The notes beneath the pieces were generated by a model that ran no database searches, was not told the origin of the DNA, and saw only the letters and a list, made by a program, of their open reading frames with translations. The translations under genes and the position numbers were made by a program. A stretch of DNA of 19,286 nt, taken from contig CADBDO010000006.1 in assembly GCA_902793515.1 (NCBI GenBank), forward strand, positions 1 to 19,286, given 5' to 3'. Within the stretch, counting starts at the first letter, position 1; each line of letters starts with the position of its first letter. Shown piece after piece: positions 1-9,024 of this stretch. The DNA comes from an uncultured Erysipelotrichaceae bacterium. GTDB taxonomy: Bacteria; Bacillota_I; Bacilli_A; RFN20; CAG-826.

Positions 1-1
1 T

Positions 2-532
2 TTCGACGACGAAAAGGAAATCGGAGGCCTTTTGGCTAAAGTGAGGGAAGAGTATCCGAAAGCGACGCATTACCCTTACGCCGCAAGACTCCTTCCTTTT
101 GAGAGGTGCAGCGACGAAGGCGAGCCTGCTAGAAGCACAGGCCTCCCTCTTCTTGAAATCCTTCGAGGCAGGGAAGTGGACCATGTCCTTCTTGTCGTCG
201 TCCGTTATTTCGGCGGAACCAAGCTCGGCTTAGGAAGGCTCACGAGAACATACCGTGACGTTGGCCTGAAAGCGGTGGAAGAGACCGATATGGCTGACCT
301 CGTTGAAGGATATGAAGCAACCCTTTCCATGGGGTATAGCGACTATTCCTCCTTCGAAAAAGAATGCGAACGCTTAGGAGTCACGATTAGCGATGCCTCA
401 TTTTTAGAGAATGTTTCTCTAAAGGTCTCTGGCGATGCTAAGATAGTTAAGCCTCTAGTAGAGAAGCATGCTAACCACATCGAAATAGAAAACCAGAAAG
501 AATCCTTAGTGAAAAGGAGAAGACAATTATGA
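2..532 (+). CDS. yigZ: YigZ/IMPACT family protein, 5' truncated by window edge
   Basis: The reading frame is open from base 2, so the true start lies upstream. The TTG at 32 is internal, because the codons before it (FDDEKEIGGLLAKV) read as family sequence. Conserved blocks seen are ATHYPYAARL, ERCSDEGEPA and VVVRYFGGTKLGLGRL, which are hallmarks of the UPF0029/IMPACT domain. The last ~65 residues match the small ferredoxin-like DUF1949 domain found at the C terminus of bacterial YigZ proteins. Eukaryotic IMPACT regulates the eIF2-alpha kinase Gcn2. The bacterial role is not settled, although links to translation or RNA have been proposed. About 177 codons are visible, and the family is usually a little over 200 residues. 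The stop overlaps the next start as ATGA, so it is translationally coupled to the aminopeptidase gene. Confidence 0.93.
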   Translation, partial: FDDEKEIGGLLAKVREEYPKATHYPYAARLLPFERCSDEGEPARSTGLPLLEILRGREVDHVLLVVVRYFGGTKLGLGRLTRTYRDVGLKAVEETDMADLVEGYEATLSMGYSDYSSFEKECERLGVTISDASFLENVSLKVSGDAKIVKPLVEKHANHIEIENQKESLVKRRRQL

Positions 533-1815
533 TCAGTCCAAATGAATACGCCGAAAGAAGGCAAAGAGCCGTCAACTTGATGGAATCCCCAAGCGTGATG
601 ATCCTTTATAGCGGAGTCGAGAAAGTCTCATCCGCCGATGAAGGATATCCATTTGAGGTCAACCGCAATTTCTATTACCTGACCGGCATTGATCAGCCTG
701 ATAGCGTCCTCCTTCTCCTTAACAGCGAAGGTGAGATGAAGGAATTCCTTTTCATCAGCCCATTCGACGAAAGAAAAGAGAAGTGGTACGGCAAGAGACT
801 CAAGAGCGACGAGGCTAGCGCCATAAGCGGAATCAGCAACGTCATGACGAATATCTCTTTCCAAGCAAAACTTGATCTCATCCTTGGCGAAGACGCCTAT
901 GGCGAGATCAAACGCGTCTACCTCGACCTTGACCGCGAAATCAAGATCGCTGACGACACAGACACAAGAGAGATGAAGCGCATCATCGAGAACACCTATA
1001 GCGATGTCATCGTTAACGATGCCTTCCCTCTTATCACCACCCTACGTCTAAGAAAGAGCGCCCGTGAGATCGATGAGCTCAGAGAAGCCATCAGGGTCAC
1101 CAAGCTTGGCATCTACGCCATCTGGGCGAATATGAAAGACGGCAAAAAGGAATACGAGCTCGCTGACGTCTTCCATCACACCATCAATGATGAAAGCGGA
1201 TATCAAGGAACTTCGTTCAACACCATCATGGCCGCCGGCAGAAACGCCGCCATCCTCCATTACCCAAACCCACAAGGACAGGTGAAGGACGGAGACCTCT
1301 TGCTCTGTGACCTTGGCTCAAGACATAACTATTACTGCGCCGACGTCACTAGATGCGCCCCAGTAAACGGAAAGTTCAGCGACTACCAAAGACTCATCTA
1401 CTCAATCGTCCTTGGCTGCAACAAGATGATCGCCTCAATCGCCAAGCCAGGTTTGACGATCGAAGAGCTCCAAAATCGCACCGTCGAATACCTTGCCAGC
1501 GAATGCCTTAGATACGGCATCATTGAGAAGAAGGAAGATATTTCCAAGTATTACTTCCACGGTGTCAGCCACCTCATCGGTTTGGACACTCACGACCCAT
1601 ACAAAACCCCTCTCTCAACTGAATCCAAGAAGATCCCTCTTGAGCCAGGCATGGTCATCAGCGACGAGCCAGGCTTATACATCGCCGAGAAGAACATCGG
1701 AGTCCGTATCGAGGATGACCTTCTCATCACCAAAAACGGCTGCGAGGTTCTCACCAAAGACATCGTCAAAGAGATTGACGAGATCGAAGAAAGACTTGCT
1801 TCGGTAAAAAGATAA
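529..1815 (+). CDS. pepP: Xaa-Pro aminopeptidase (aminopeptidase P, M24B metallopeptidase)
   Basis: This is a cytosolic dinuclear-metal peptidase that removes the N-terminal residue before proline, so it takes part in peptide recycling. The 428 residues divide into an AMP_N domain (about 3-140, with NRNFYYLTGI at 45-54) and a C-terminal pita-bread catalytic domain (about 175-425). All five expected metal ligands are visible: D261 (CDLGSRH), D272 (CADVTR), H348, E380 (SDEPGLYI) and E395 (GVRIEDD). The catalytic histidines H344 and H355 lie in HGVSHLIGLDTHD. Length and spacing agree with the E. coli enzyme. AAGGAG at 514-519 sits 9 nt before the ATG, which overlaps the yigZ stop. A terminator follows directly, so yigZ-pepP is the end of one transcription unit. 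No signal peptide is seen. Confidence 0.96.
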   Translation: MISPNEYAERRQRAVNLMESPSVMILYSGVEKVSSADEGYPFEVNRNFYYLTGIDQPDSVLLLLNSEGEMKEFLFISPFDERKEKWYGKRLKSDEASAISGISNVMTNISFQAKLDLILGEDAYGEIKRVYLDLDREIKIADDTDTREMKRIIENTYSDVIVNDAFPLITTLRLRKSAREIDELREAIRVTKLGIYAIWANMKDGKKEYELADVFHHTINDESGYQGTSFNTIMAAGRNAAILHYPNPQGQVKDGDLLLCDLGSRHNYYCADVTRCAPVNGKFSDYQRLIYSIVLGCNKMIASIAKPGLTIEELQNRTVEYLASECLRYGIIEKKEDISKYYFHGVSHLIGLDTHDPYKTPLSTESKKIPLEPGMVISDEPGLYIAEKNIGVRIEDDLLITKNGCEVLTKDIVKEIDEIEERLASVKR

Positions 1816-1824
1816 AAAATAGTC

Positions 1825-1860
1825 AAAATCCACGGCAAAACCCCCGTGGATTTTTTCTTT
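1825..1860 (+). terminator. Intrinsic terminator after pepP
   Basis: An 11-bp perfect stem has arms AAAATCCACGG (1825-1835) and CCGTGGATTTT (1844-1854) around an 8-nt loop. It is followed by a T-rich tract to about 1860. It begins 10 bases after the pepP stop codon and separates the yigZ-pepP unit from glpK. Confidence 0.93.
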
Positions 1861-1904
1861 TCGCTTCTTTCTATGAGCCTCTTCTACGCGCTCGCATAAA
1901 AGGC

Positions 1905-1910
1905 TATAAT
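1905..1910 (+). promoter_or_regulatory. Consensus -10 box of glpK; predicted leaderless start
   Basis: A perfect TATAAT at 1905-1910 lies 6 nt before the glpK ATG at 1917. Initiation at the usual distance (about 7 nt past the box) would start the mRNA on, or within a base or so of, the A of the ATG, leaving no 5' leader. There is no Shine-Dalgarno sequence before this ATG. The -35 position at 17-bp spacing (TTCTAC, 1882-1887) is weak. An imperfect inverted repeat (AGCCT at 1876-1880, AGGCT at 1901-1905) brackets the -35 region and could be an operator, but this is only a guess. Confidence 0.75.
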
Positions 1911-1916
1911 TTAAGC

Positions 1917-3398
1917 ATGGAAAAATACATAATCGCGATCGACCAAGGCACGACCTCGACCCGTGCTATTCTCATCTCCAACAAAGGCGAAGAAGTTGAG
2001 ATGGCCCAACGCCCTCTCAAATGCCTCTATCCTGAGCCAGGATGGGTTGAACAAGACCCTGACCAACTTTGGGTCAGCGTCGTCGACGTCATCAACGAGC
2101 TCATGATCAAGGCTAACATCACCTACGAACAGGTTGTCGGTTTCGGTATCGCCAATCAGCGTGAAACCACAATCGTTTGGGACAAGAAAACCGGTAAGGC
2201 CATCTATCCTGCTATCGTTTGGCAATCAAGGCAAACCCATGAAATCTGTGAACGTTACATGGACAAAGATGAACTCATCCGTTCCAAGACCGGTTTACGT
2301 ATCAACCCGTACTTCAGCGCTTCGAAGATCCGCTTCATCTTAGAGGCCGTCCCGGGCGCCGAAGAAAAGATGAACAACGGCGAACTCATGTTCGGCACAG
2401 TCGATTCCTGGCTCGTCTACAAGATGACCAAAGGCAATCACTATACCGATGTCTCTAATGCTTCGAGAACTCTCCTCTTCAACATCTTCACGATGGATTG
2501 GGATGATGAGCTCTGCGAGATCTGGGGCATCAACAAGAACATGCTTCCAAAGGTCCTCGATAACTCTGCCGATTATGGAGAAGCGAGCTTCTTCCGCGGA
2601 CATATCCATATCTTTGGTGTCGCCGGCGACCAGCAAGCCGCATTGTTTGGACAGTGCTGCTTCGACAAAGGCGATAGCAAGAACACCTATGGAACCGGTT
2701 GCTTCATGCTCATGAACATCGGCGAAACCCCAATCATTTCCAAAAACGGTCTTCTTACCACAGTCGGTTGGAGAATCGGTGGCAAGACCACGTACGCTCT
2801 TGAAGGTTCCGTCTTCATTGGCGGAGCGGCAGTGCAGTGGCTTCGCGATGAGATGGCTTGGTTCAAAGAATCCTGGATGTGCCAGGAATACGCCCAAAGA
2901 AAGCCTGATACCAATGGCGTTTATGTAGTTCCTGCTTTCGTGGGTCTTGGCACCCCATATTGGGATGATGAAGCCCGTGGCGCCATCTTAGGATTAACCC
3001 GTGGCGCAGATCGTCATAACATCACCAGAGCCACCCTCTACAGCATTGCCTATCAGTCTAGAGACGTCTTTGACACGATGGTCAGAGATTCAGGGCTCCC
3101 TCTTAAGACCCTTAGGGTCGACGGTGGAGCTTCCGACAACGCTCTCTTGATGCAATTCCAAAGCGACATCCTCCAATGTGAGGTCTCGCTTCCAAAATGC
3201 ATCCAAACCACAGCCTTAGGCGCTGGCTACCTCGCTGGACTCGCCTGCGGTTTCTATAACGGCTACGAAGACATCCTTAACAGCCACAAAGAAGCCAAGC
3301 GCTATCGCCCAATGATGGAGAAAGAAGAAGCCGAGTCTTTATATGAAGGCTGGGTTGAAGCCGTCAAAGCGACCAGAGCCTACAAACCGAAACGTTAA
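1917..3398 (+). CDS. glpK: Glycerol kinase
   Basis: It phosphorylates glycerol with ATP to sn-glycerol 3-phosphate in the cytosol, feeding lipid synthesis or glycolysis. The 493-residue FGGY-family kinase is full length. DQGTTSTR at 9-16 is the phosphate-1 loop. Glycerol-contacting residues by E. coli analogy are R82-E83 (NQRETT), Y132, D238 and Q239, with D238 (VAGDQQAALFGQ) the catalytic base. TYGTG (257-261) and VDGGASDN (401-408) are the ATP-side motifs. The loop just before VAGDQQ reads EASFFRGHIHIFG and lacks the YHFYG-type histidine that HPr phosphorylates in enterococcal GlpK. No glpF or glpD lies beside it. Instead it leads a unit with addB and addA, only 5 nt upstream of addB. The start is fixed by the conserved N-terminal strand and appears leaderless. 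Confidence 0.97.
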   Translation: MEKYIIAIDQGTTSTRAILISNKGEEVEMAQRPLKCLYPEPGWVEQDPDQLWVSVVDVINELMIKANITYEQVVGFGIANQRETTIVWDKKTGKAIYPAIVWQSRQTHEICERYMDKDELIRSKTGLRINPYFSASKIRFILEAVPGAEEKMNNGELMFGTVDSWLVYKMTKGNHYTDVSNASRTLLFNIFTMDWDDELCEIWGINKNMLPKVLDNSADYGEASFFRGHIHIFGVAGDQQAALFGQCCFDKGDSKNTYGTGCFMLMNIGETPIISKNGLLTTVGWRIGGKTTYALEGSVFIGGAAVQWLRDEMAWFKESWMCQEYAQRKPDTNGVYVVPAFVGLGTPYWDDEARGAILGLTRGADRHNITRATLYSIAYQSRDVFDTMVRDSGLPLKTLRVDGGASDNALLMQFQSDILQCEVSLPKCIQTTALGAGYLAGLACGFYNGYEDILNSHKEAKRYRPMMEKEEAESLYEGWVEAVKATRAYKPKR

Positions 3399-3403
3399 TT
3401 CCG

Positions 3404-5872
3404 ATGCCCTATCTCTTTAGTCCGAAAACTAAGAACATCGTCATAGCCCATCCTTCAAGAAAGGATTTTTACCTACGCAAAAAGGTTGAGAACCCTTACT
3501 TAGATATTGAGGTCATGACCCTTCCTGAGATGAAGGCGCTTTTCGACTACAACTACGATGATAGGGCGCTCCGTTTCCTTTTAGGAAAAGACATTCCATA
3601 TCTTGTTGCCAAAGATCTTCTTAAAGCCTTTGCCGCCCCTCATTTCGAAAACGGGGAAGAGGTGAAGAAGTACGCCGACCTTAGAGAAGAGCTCATCAAG
3701 GAGCATCTTCTTTTCAAAACAGCCTATCCAGAAAGAACCTTCATCGGTTCCCATATCCTCATCAGCGGTTATTATCGCGAGGCCTCAATCATCTCCGAAT
3801 ACCTTGGAAGCCTTTCAGGGAAGATGGAGATCGATTATGAGTTCGAGGGTTACAAAGACCCAAGCGAGAATGCCGTGAATAGGTTCATCGACCCATACGA
3901 GGAACTCCATTTTCTCTACAACAAGATCGCTTACGACATCGACGTCAATAAGACCCCGTTAAGCAACATCTATGTTTATGGCCTTACCGCGGATTACGTT
4001 CCGCTCATCAATGAGTTCAACAAGATGTATGGCATAACCATTGGCATCAAACCAGAGGAAAGACTCTATGACATGGTGGTCTATAAGGACTTCAGAGAAG
4101 CCTACCTTGATAAAGACTTAGAAGAAGCGATTACCCTCATAAGAGAAAAGTTCCCTGAGCTCAAGGATGTCGACACAATTGAGAGATTTGCCCGCGAATT
4201 TGCGGTGGTTTTTGAAAATTCCTCAGCAAAAACCGTCTCAATCTATGATGAAATCGCCAAAGAGAAAAAGCCTTATGAAGGCAAGTACAAGAACCTCATC
4301 CAAGTCCTTGATGAGCCTGTCTGCCCACTTGACGGACATCTCTACTGCGTGAACTTCGCGATGGGACAATACCCAACCGTGACCAATGAGTCTGGCTTCT
4401 TTAGCGACAAGGAAAAGAAGCTCATCGGCTTAGACACTTCCAAAGACCTTTCCCTTAGCGAAAGCGAAAGAGTGGACAAGCTTCTCCATAACACCAACCT
4501 CAAGCTAATCACTTTCTTTGAGCTTGGCTTCGAGGAGCACCATTTCCTTTCCGGCTTTGCTGAGAAGTACCAAATGAAGGTCGTCGATTCTCCTGTCGCA
4601 GAAGATGAGAATGGCCCTTACGAGTACGCCCACGATAAAGGCGGCTTCCTTTTCGCCGCTCTTGAAGACGAGTATCAAAACTATCTCCAAGACGACAAGA
4701 GGAGATCCGCTTATAAAGAGGCGGTGGACACTACTAACTACCGCACATACAAGCCTTCCTTCAAAGGCACCAAACCTCTTAGGGACAAAAAGAGGAAATA
4801 CTCCGCCTCAAGCCTTAGCAATTACCGCTCATGCCCTTTCAGATATCTCATGAGCAATATCGTTTCCGCGGATGACTCCCCATCGAATTTCGCCTCAAGA
4901 ATCGGAAACGTCTTCCATAAGACGCTTGAGATGTATCACAAGAAAAAAGACTTCGACTTTGATAAGGCCTATTCCGAGGCTATGGAGATTGAGCAGGGGT
5001 TACTCAAAGACCCAAGCGATATCGATGAGTCCAAAGTGCCTTTCACCCCAAAAGAGAAGGCCATCGTTGAGAATCTCCGCAAATACTGCAAAAAGTCTCT
5101 CGAGTTCCAAAAGAAATACGAAGCCAACCTCAAGGATCCAAACTTCATGGCCGAAGGCTGGTTCAATATCGATTTAGGCGGTCCAAAGGTCACAGGCAGA
5201 TACGACAAAGTCGTCTCCTTTGGCAAAGAGGACAACAGACGCTGCTTCATCATTGACTACAAGACCGGTTCGACCTCTTTCGACGAAGCCCTCTTCAGGA
5301 ATGAGCACGGCCTTTCTTTGCAGCTTCCTCTCTACGCCTTTGCGCTAGAGAACGACAAAGCCGCTTTCGATAACGCCAAAATTGGCGGTCTCTTCATCTC
5401 GCCAGTCCTTCCATATGACCTCAAAAACGACAAAGGCACGCCAATGGACGAAGCCGATCAAAAGGAACTTCGCCTAAAAGGCGTCTTCCTCAATGACCCT
5501 GAATTCTTAAGATCGGTTGAACCAGGGTTAGATGGCGCGAGCGAACTCTTCGATGGCTGCAAGCTCGATAAGAATGGCTCTTTAACCTCCCAAGCCGAAT
5601 TCCCGAAATTCAAAAGCGATGAGGAATTCCATGAAATCGCTCTGAGAGCAAAACAGATTGTCCTTGAGTCAGACGACTCGATCATGAAGGGCAACTTTGA
5701 AATAAAACCAACCGTCATCAAAGGGAAAATAGACGCTTGCGAATATTGTCCTTTCCATGACGTCTGTTTTGTCGATAAAAAGAAAATCGTTCCAGAAATC
5801 CTCCGCAAATCCGATTCGGATTCAGATGAAGAAGGCACAGAATCTCTAGAAGGGAAGTCCTATGGCAGTTAA
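3404..5872 (+). CDS. addB: AddB/RexB-like subunit: PD-(D/E)XK nuclease with Fe-S cluster, short form
   Basis: It is the partner of AddA in double-strand-break end resection. The nuclease domain at about 465-800 holds SSLSNYRSCPFRY, G501...H505, the acidic GRYDKV (D601) and IIDYKTG (D618, K620), followed by LQLPLYAFAL. Four cysteines, C477 and the C-terminal C779-x2-C782-x5-C788, fit the 4Fe-4S staple known in AddB and Cas4. At 822 residues it is much shorter than B. subtilis AddB (about 1170). The N-terminal part has no Walker A GxxGxGKT, which B. subtilis AddB has near its start. The N-terminal 460 residues are divergent but keep a β-α pattern (NIVIAHPS, HILISGYY). The gene has no clear ribosome site and overlaps addA by 11 nt, so the two are coupled. 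The AddB identity rests on the nuclease domain and the AddA neighbour. Confidence 0.88.
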   Translation: MPYLFSPKTKNIVIAHPSRKDFYLRKKVENPYLDIEVMTLPEMKALFDYNYDDRALRFLLGKDIPYLVAKDLLKAFAAPHFENGEEVKKYADLREELIKEHLLFKTAYPERTFIGSHILISGYYREASIISEYLGSLSGKMEIDYEFEGYKDPSENAVNRFIDPYEELHFLYNKIAYDIDVNKTPLSNIYVYGLTADYVPLINEFNKMYGITIGIKPEERLYDMVVYKDFREAYLDKDLEEAITLIREKFPELKDVDTIERFAREFAVVFENSSAKTVSIYDEIAKEKKPYEGKYKNLIQVLDEPVCPLDGHLYCVNFAMGQYPTVTNESGFFSDKEKKLIGLDTSKDLSLSESERVDKLLHNTNLKLITFFELGFEEHHFLSGFAEKYQMKVVDSPVAEDENGPYEYAHDKGGFLFAALEDEYQNYLQDDKRRSAYKEAVDTTNYRTYKPSFKGTKPLRDKKRKYSASSLSNYRSCPFRYLMSNIVSADDSPSNFASRIGNVFHKTLEMYHKKKDFDFDKAYSEAMEIEQGLLKDPSDIDESKVPFTPKEKAIVENLRKYCKKSLEFQKKYEANLKDPNFMAEGWFNIDLGGPKVTGRYDKVVSFGKEDNRRCFIIDYKTGSTSFDEALFRNEHGLSLQLPLYAFALENDKAAFDNAKIGGLFISPVLPYDLKNDKGTPMDEADQKELRLKGVFLNDPEFLRSVEPGLDGASELFDGCKLDKNGSLTSQAEFPKFKSDEEFHEIALRAKQIVLESDDSIMKGNFEIKPTVIKGKIDACEYCPFHDVCFVDKKKIVPEILRKSDSDSDEEGTESLEGKSYGS

Positions 5873-8800
5873 GTTTGATAAGCCACAATTAGAGGCCATC
5901 AACTCTAAGAAAGGCAACTTCTTAGTGAGCGCTGGCGCAGGAAGCGGCAAGACCGCCGTTTTGACTGAGCGCATCAAAGAGCTTATCTCCGATGGCAGCG
6001 CGACCCTCGACCAGCTTCTTGTTTTGACCTTCACGAACAAGGCCGCCGCCGAGATGAAGAGCAGGACCAGGAGCAAACTCCCTGAGCTTTCTAGCGAAGT
6101 CGAATGCGCGGATATCACAACGTATGACGCCTTCTTCCTCAAACTCGTTAAGAAATATGCGTTCAAGCTTGGCATCAACCCTGATGTCAAAGTTGCAGAA
6201 GAGGCGTTCATCCGCATCAAGAAAAGGGAATTCATCGACGAGGCTCTTTCCAAGAGATACGAAAAGATGGAGCCTGATTTCGCCGATATGGTCAAAGCCT
6301 TCACGCTTAAAGATGATGAATGCTTGGTTGGTTATATCGATGGGGTTCTCCGTTTAGCGGACCTCTCTCCAAACCCGAATGAGCTTTTCGAAGATCTCAA
6401 AGAAAGAATCTACGAACCGAAGTTCCTCGAGAAAGCGGAGCAAGAATACTACGAGAAGTGCAACAAAGACCTTCGCACCGCCTTCTACCTGTTAGAAGGG
6501 GACGATGATGTTTTGGCTTTGGACCACAAGTACGTTTCCTCATGGATCAACTTAGGCAGCTACCGCGAACTCTATAAGCGACTCCTTGCCGAAAAGGCCG
6601 CCAAAGAAAAGAAGGCCAAAGTCATCATTAACGGCGTCGAATATGAAACCGGCTTTGCTAGGCCAAGAAAACACGACTTCACCGATGAAGATAAACTCCA
6701 TAGGGACATCGCCAAAGACGTATTCAAAGAAGTCATTGGCTCACTAGAGATCAACGGTGACCCAGACGAGCAAGAAAAGAGAATCCAGGAAACGAAAAAA
6801 TACGCCAAAATCCTTGTTGAGATAGCGAAAGAAGTCTATGACGACATGCTTTCTTATAAGAAAGAGAAGAATTCCTATAGCTTCAATGACATCGCCTCTT
6901 TGGCAAGGACGCTTCTTGATGACGAAGAAATCCTTTCCGAGATCAAGAACAAGTACAAATACATCATGATCGATGAGTACCAAGACTCAAGCGACCTCCA
7001 AGAATTCTTCATCAGCAAAATCTCTGACAAGAATGTCTTCATGGTAGGGGACATCAAGCAATCCATCTATCGCTTTAGGTACGCCAACCCAGATATCTTC
7101 GCAGGCAAACTCGCTGACTACGAAAAGGATAACGGTGGCCACGCCATCTTCCTTCAGAAGAACTTCCGTTCACGCCTCGAGGTCATCAACGCCATCAACT
7201 CTCTCTTTGAGAGAATCATGAGCAAAGACATCGGCGAGGTCGATTATTCGAAAGGCCAGGCCCTAGAATTTGGCAACTCCTTCCTCTATGGAACCGCGCC
7301 TAGAAACGAATTCAAAGCGAAGTTCCTCACATACGAAGACACAAAAGAGCTCGAAAGAGCCGAATTCGAGGCAAGAGCGGTGGCGAACGATATCATCGAC
7401 AAAGTCCAAAGCGGCTTCTTGATCGATTCCAAGAGCGGTGGACAAAGACCTTGTGAGTGGGGCGATTTCGCTATCCTCATGCCAACCAAAGGCCAGTTCA
7501 ACGTCTACAAGAAAGTCTTCGGCGAGGCCAAGATCCCTCTTGTCGCCACGATCGGCAGCGAGCTAGGCGACGACAACCTCAACATGGTCTTCATGAGGCT
7601 CCTCAAGTTGCCTCTGGTTGTCGGCGTTGACGAAAAAGCCACTAAGCATTGTTACGCCTCCATCAAACGTAGCTACCTCTATGAGGAAGACGATGATCTT
7701 CTTTTCGACGAACTCCAAGATGGCTCATACATGAACGATTCGCTCATCAAAGAGATGGTTGCCGATAAAGAAAAGCTTCTCTCGATGGGCCTATACAAAG
7801 CCATCTCATACCTCATTGAGAAATATGGTTTCGTTGAGAAGCTTAAGAAGATCGGAAACGTCAAAGCCAACTTCAAAACCATCACTTCTTTCTTAACGGA
7901 CGCCTTATATGCAGAGACAATGGGGCTTGATTACAAAGGCTATGTCGAGCACTTCGAAAAGATTAAGGAATATGGCATCAATTTGGAAATTAAAGCGGAT
8001 TTTGCAGGGGATAATGTCGTAAAACTAATGACAATCCATGCTTCAAAAGGCCTTGAATTCCCAATCGTTTATTGCCCGAACATCGTCCGCAAAATGAATA
8101 ACGATGACGCCAAAGGCTTCTATTCGGTTTCGAAAGATTTCGGCTTACTTATGCCTAAGACCAGAAGCGACGAATATTCTGGCAACTTCCTTTACTCGCT
8201 CTACAAAGACAAAGAGACCTCAAAGGGCATAAGCGAATACATGAGGCTCTTCTATGTCGAGCTTACCCGTGCCTCGAACCAAATCATCTTCGTTTCGCCT
8301 ATAGACTCAGAAGACTCATACCAAACCATTGAGATCCCTGAACTCGACAGAAAGCTTCTCGTGAGGAGCAAGACCGACTCAAAAGGCTCAATCAAAAACG
8401 ATGTGGTGGTGCCTCAGACCTTCGAACAGTTCCTTTGGTCTGCAGGCAAGTCTTTCCTGTCCTCGAACTTTGACTATCAAACCGCTCTCACTAGCGAGCC
8501 TGTCCCATATGCCAAATCAACTGAAGTTGAGTCGTTCAAGACCCCAACCATGAGAAGCATCGATTTCCCAGCTGAGATGCTTGAGGAAAAGAGGGCGTCC
8601 AAATCCTCCATCACCCCAATCAACGAAGCGGCCGCAGAGTATGGCACCCATCTTCACCGCCTCCTCGAACTCGTCTCCTTCAAAAACAAAGATGCCTCGT
8701 TCATCAAGAGTGAGACCGAAAGAACCAAGATCGAAAAGCTCTTTGGGCATTCCATCTTTGATGATTTGTCTGACTACCATGAGTTCCATGAGTATTCCTT

Positions 8801-9020
8801 TATCGACGATGAGAACGGTCTTACCGGTTCTATCGACCTTCTCCTTGTGAAAGAAGGGGAGAAAGCCATGATCATCGATTACAAAACGAAGTCGCTCGAT
8901 GATGAAGCCTACGCCAAACAGTTAGGACTTTATAAGCAATACGTCGAGAGGGTTTTCAAGCTAAAAGCTGAAACCTATCTCCTTTCGATTTCGGAAAACG
9001 TACTAAAAGTAGTAGAATAA
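5862..9020 (+). CDS. addA: AddA/RexA helicase-nuclease subunit
   Basis: This UvrD-like superfamily 1A helicase carries a C-terminal nuclease and acts with AddB to process broken DNA ends for RecA. Helicase motifs are in order: Walker A AGAGSGKT (24-31, K30), Ia TFTNKAAAEMK (56-66), Walker B DEYQD (371-375), motif III VGDIKQSIYRFR (395-406), V TIHASKGLEF (724-733) and VI MRLFYVELTRA (794-804). The C-terminal PD-(D/E)XK domain shows GTHLHRLLE (H932), SIDLLLV (D992), IIDYKT (D1006, K1008) and QLGLY. At 1052 residues it is shorter than B. subtilis AddA (about 1230) but all motifs are intact. As expected for AddA, it lacks the Fe-S cysteine set, which is in AddB. AGAAGGG at 5848-5854 gives a modest ribosome site inside the addB end. 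Confidence 0.96.
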   Translation: MAVKFDKPQLEAINSKKGNFLVSAGAGSGKTAVLTERIKELISDGSATLDQLLVLTFTNKAAAEMKSRTRSKLPELSSEVECADITTYDAFFLKLVKKYAFKLGINPDVKVAEEAFIRIKKREFIDEALSKRYEKMEPDFADMVKAFTLKDDECLVGYIDGVLRLADLSPNPNELFEDLKERIYEPKFLEKAEQEYYEKCNKDLRTAFYLLEGDDDVLALDHKYVSSWINLGSYRELYKRLLAEKAAKEKKAKVIINGVEYETGFARPRKHDFTDEDKLHRDIAKDVFKEVIGSLEINGDPDEQEKRIQETKKYAKILVEIAKEVYDDMLSYKKEKNSYSFNDIASLARTLLDDEEILSEIKNKYKYIMIDEYQDSSDLQEFFISKISDKNVFMVGDIKQSIYRFRYANPDIFAGKLADYEKDNGGHAIFLQKNFRSRLEVINAINSLFERIMSKDIGEVDYSKGQALEFGNSFLYGTAPRNEFKAKFLTYEDTKELERAEFEARAVANDIIDKVQSGFLIDSKSGGQRPCEWGDFAILMPTKGQFNVYKKVFGEAKIPLVATIGSELGDDNLNMVFMRLLKLPLVVGVDEKATKHCYASIKRSYLYEEDDDLLFDELQDGSYMNDSLIKEMVADKEKLLSMGLYKAISYLIEKYGFVEKLKKIGNVKANFKTITSFLTDALYAETMGLDYKGYVEHFEKIKEYGINLEIKADFAGDNVVKLMTIHASKGLEFPIVYCPNIVRKMNNDDAKGFYSVSKDFGLLMPKTRSDEYSGNFLYSLYKDKETSKGISEYMRLFYVELTRASNQIIFVSPIDSEDSYQTIEIPELDRKLLVRSKTDSKGSIKNDVVVPQTFEQFLWSAGKSFLSSNFDYQTALTSEPVPYAKSTEVESFKTPTMRSIDFPAEMLEEKRASKSSITPINEAAAEYGTHLHRLLELVSFKNKDASFIKSETERTKIEKLFGHSIFDDLSDYHEFHEYSFIDDENGLTGSIDLLLVKEGEKAMIIDYKTKSLDDEAYAKQLGLYKQYVERVFKLKAETYLLSISENVLKVVE

Positions 9021-9024
9021 CGTC

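Noticed and set aside
32..34. TTG at 32 as the start of the yigZ gene
   Set aside because: The frame is open upstream to base 2 and those codons continue family-like sequence, so the gene is cut by the window edge.
530..532. TGA read as tryptophan (Mycoplasma-type code), suggested by the Mollicutes-like feel of the genes
   Set aside because: TGA ends yigZ and atpH at the expected family lengths, and all tryptophans are TGG, so the standard bacterial code applies.
1871..1908. Imperfect inverted repeat around the glpK -35 region as a glycerol-repressor operator
   Set aside because: Only 5 bp pair without a bulge, the spacing is wide, and there is no second copy, so it is mentioned but not called.
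2340..2897. 185-codon open frame on the minus strand in glpK
   Set aside because: It lies wholly within the well-supported glycerol kinase gene and shows no recognisable family.
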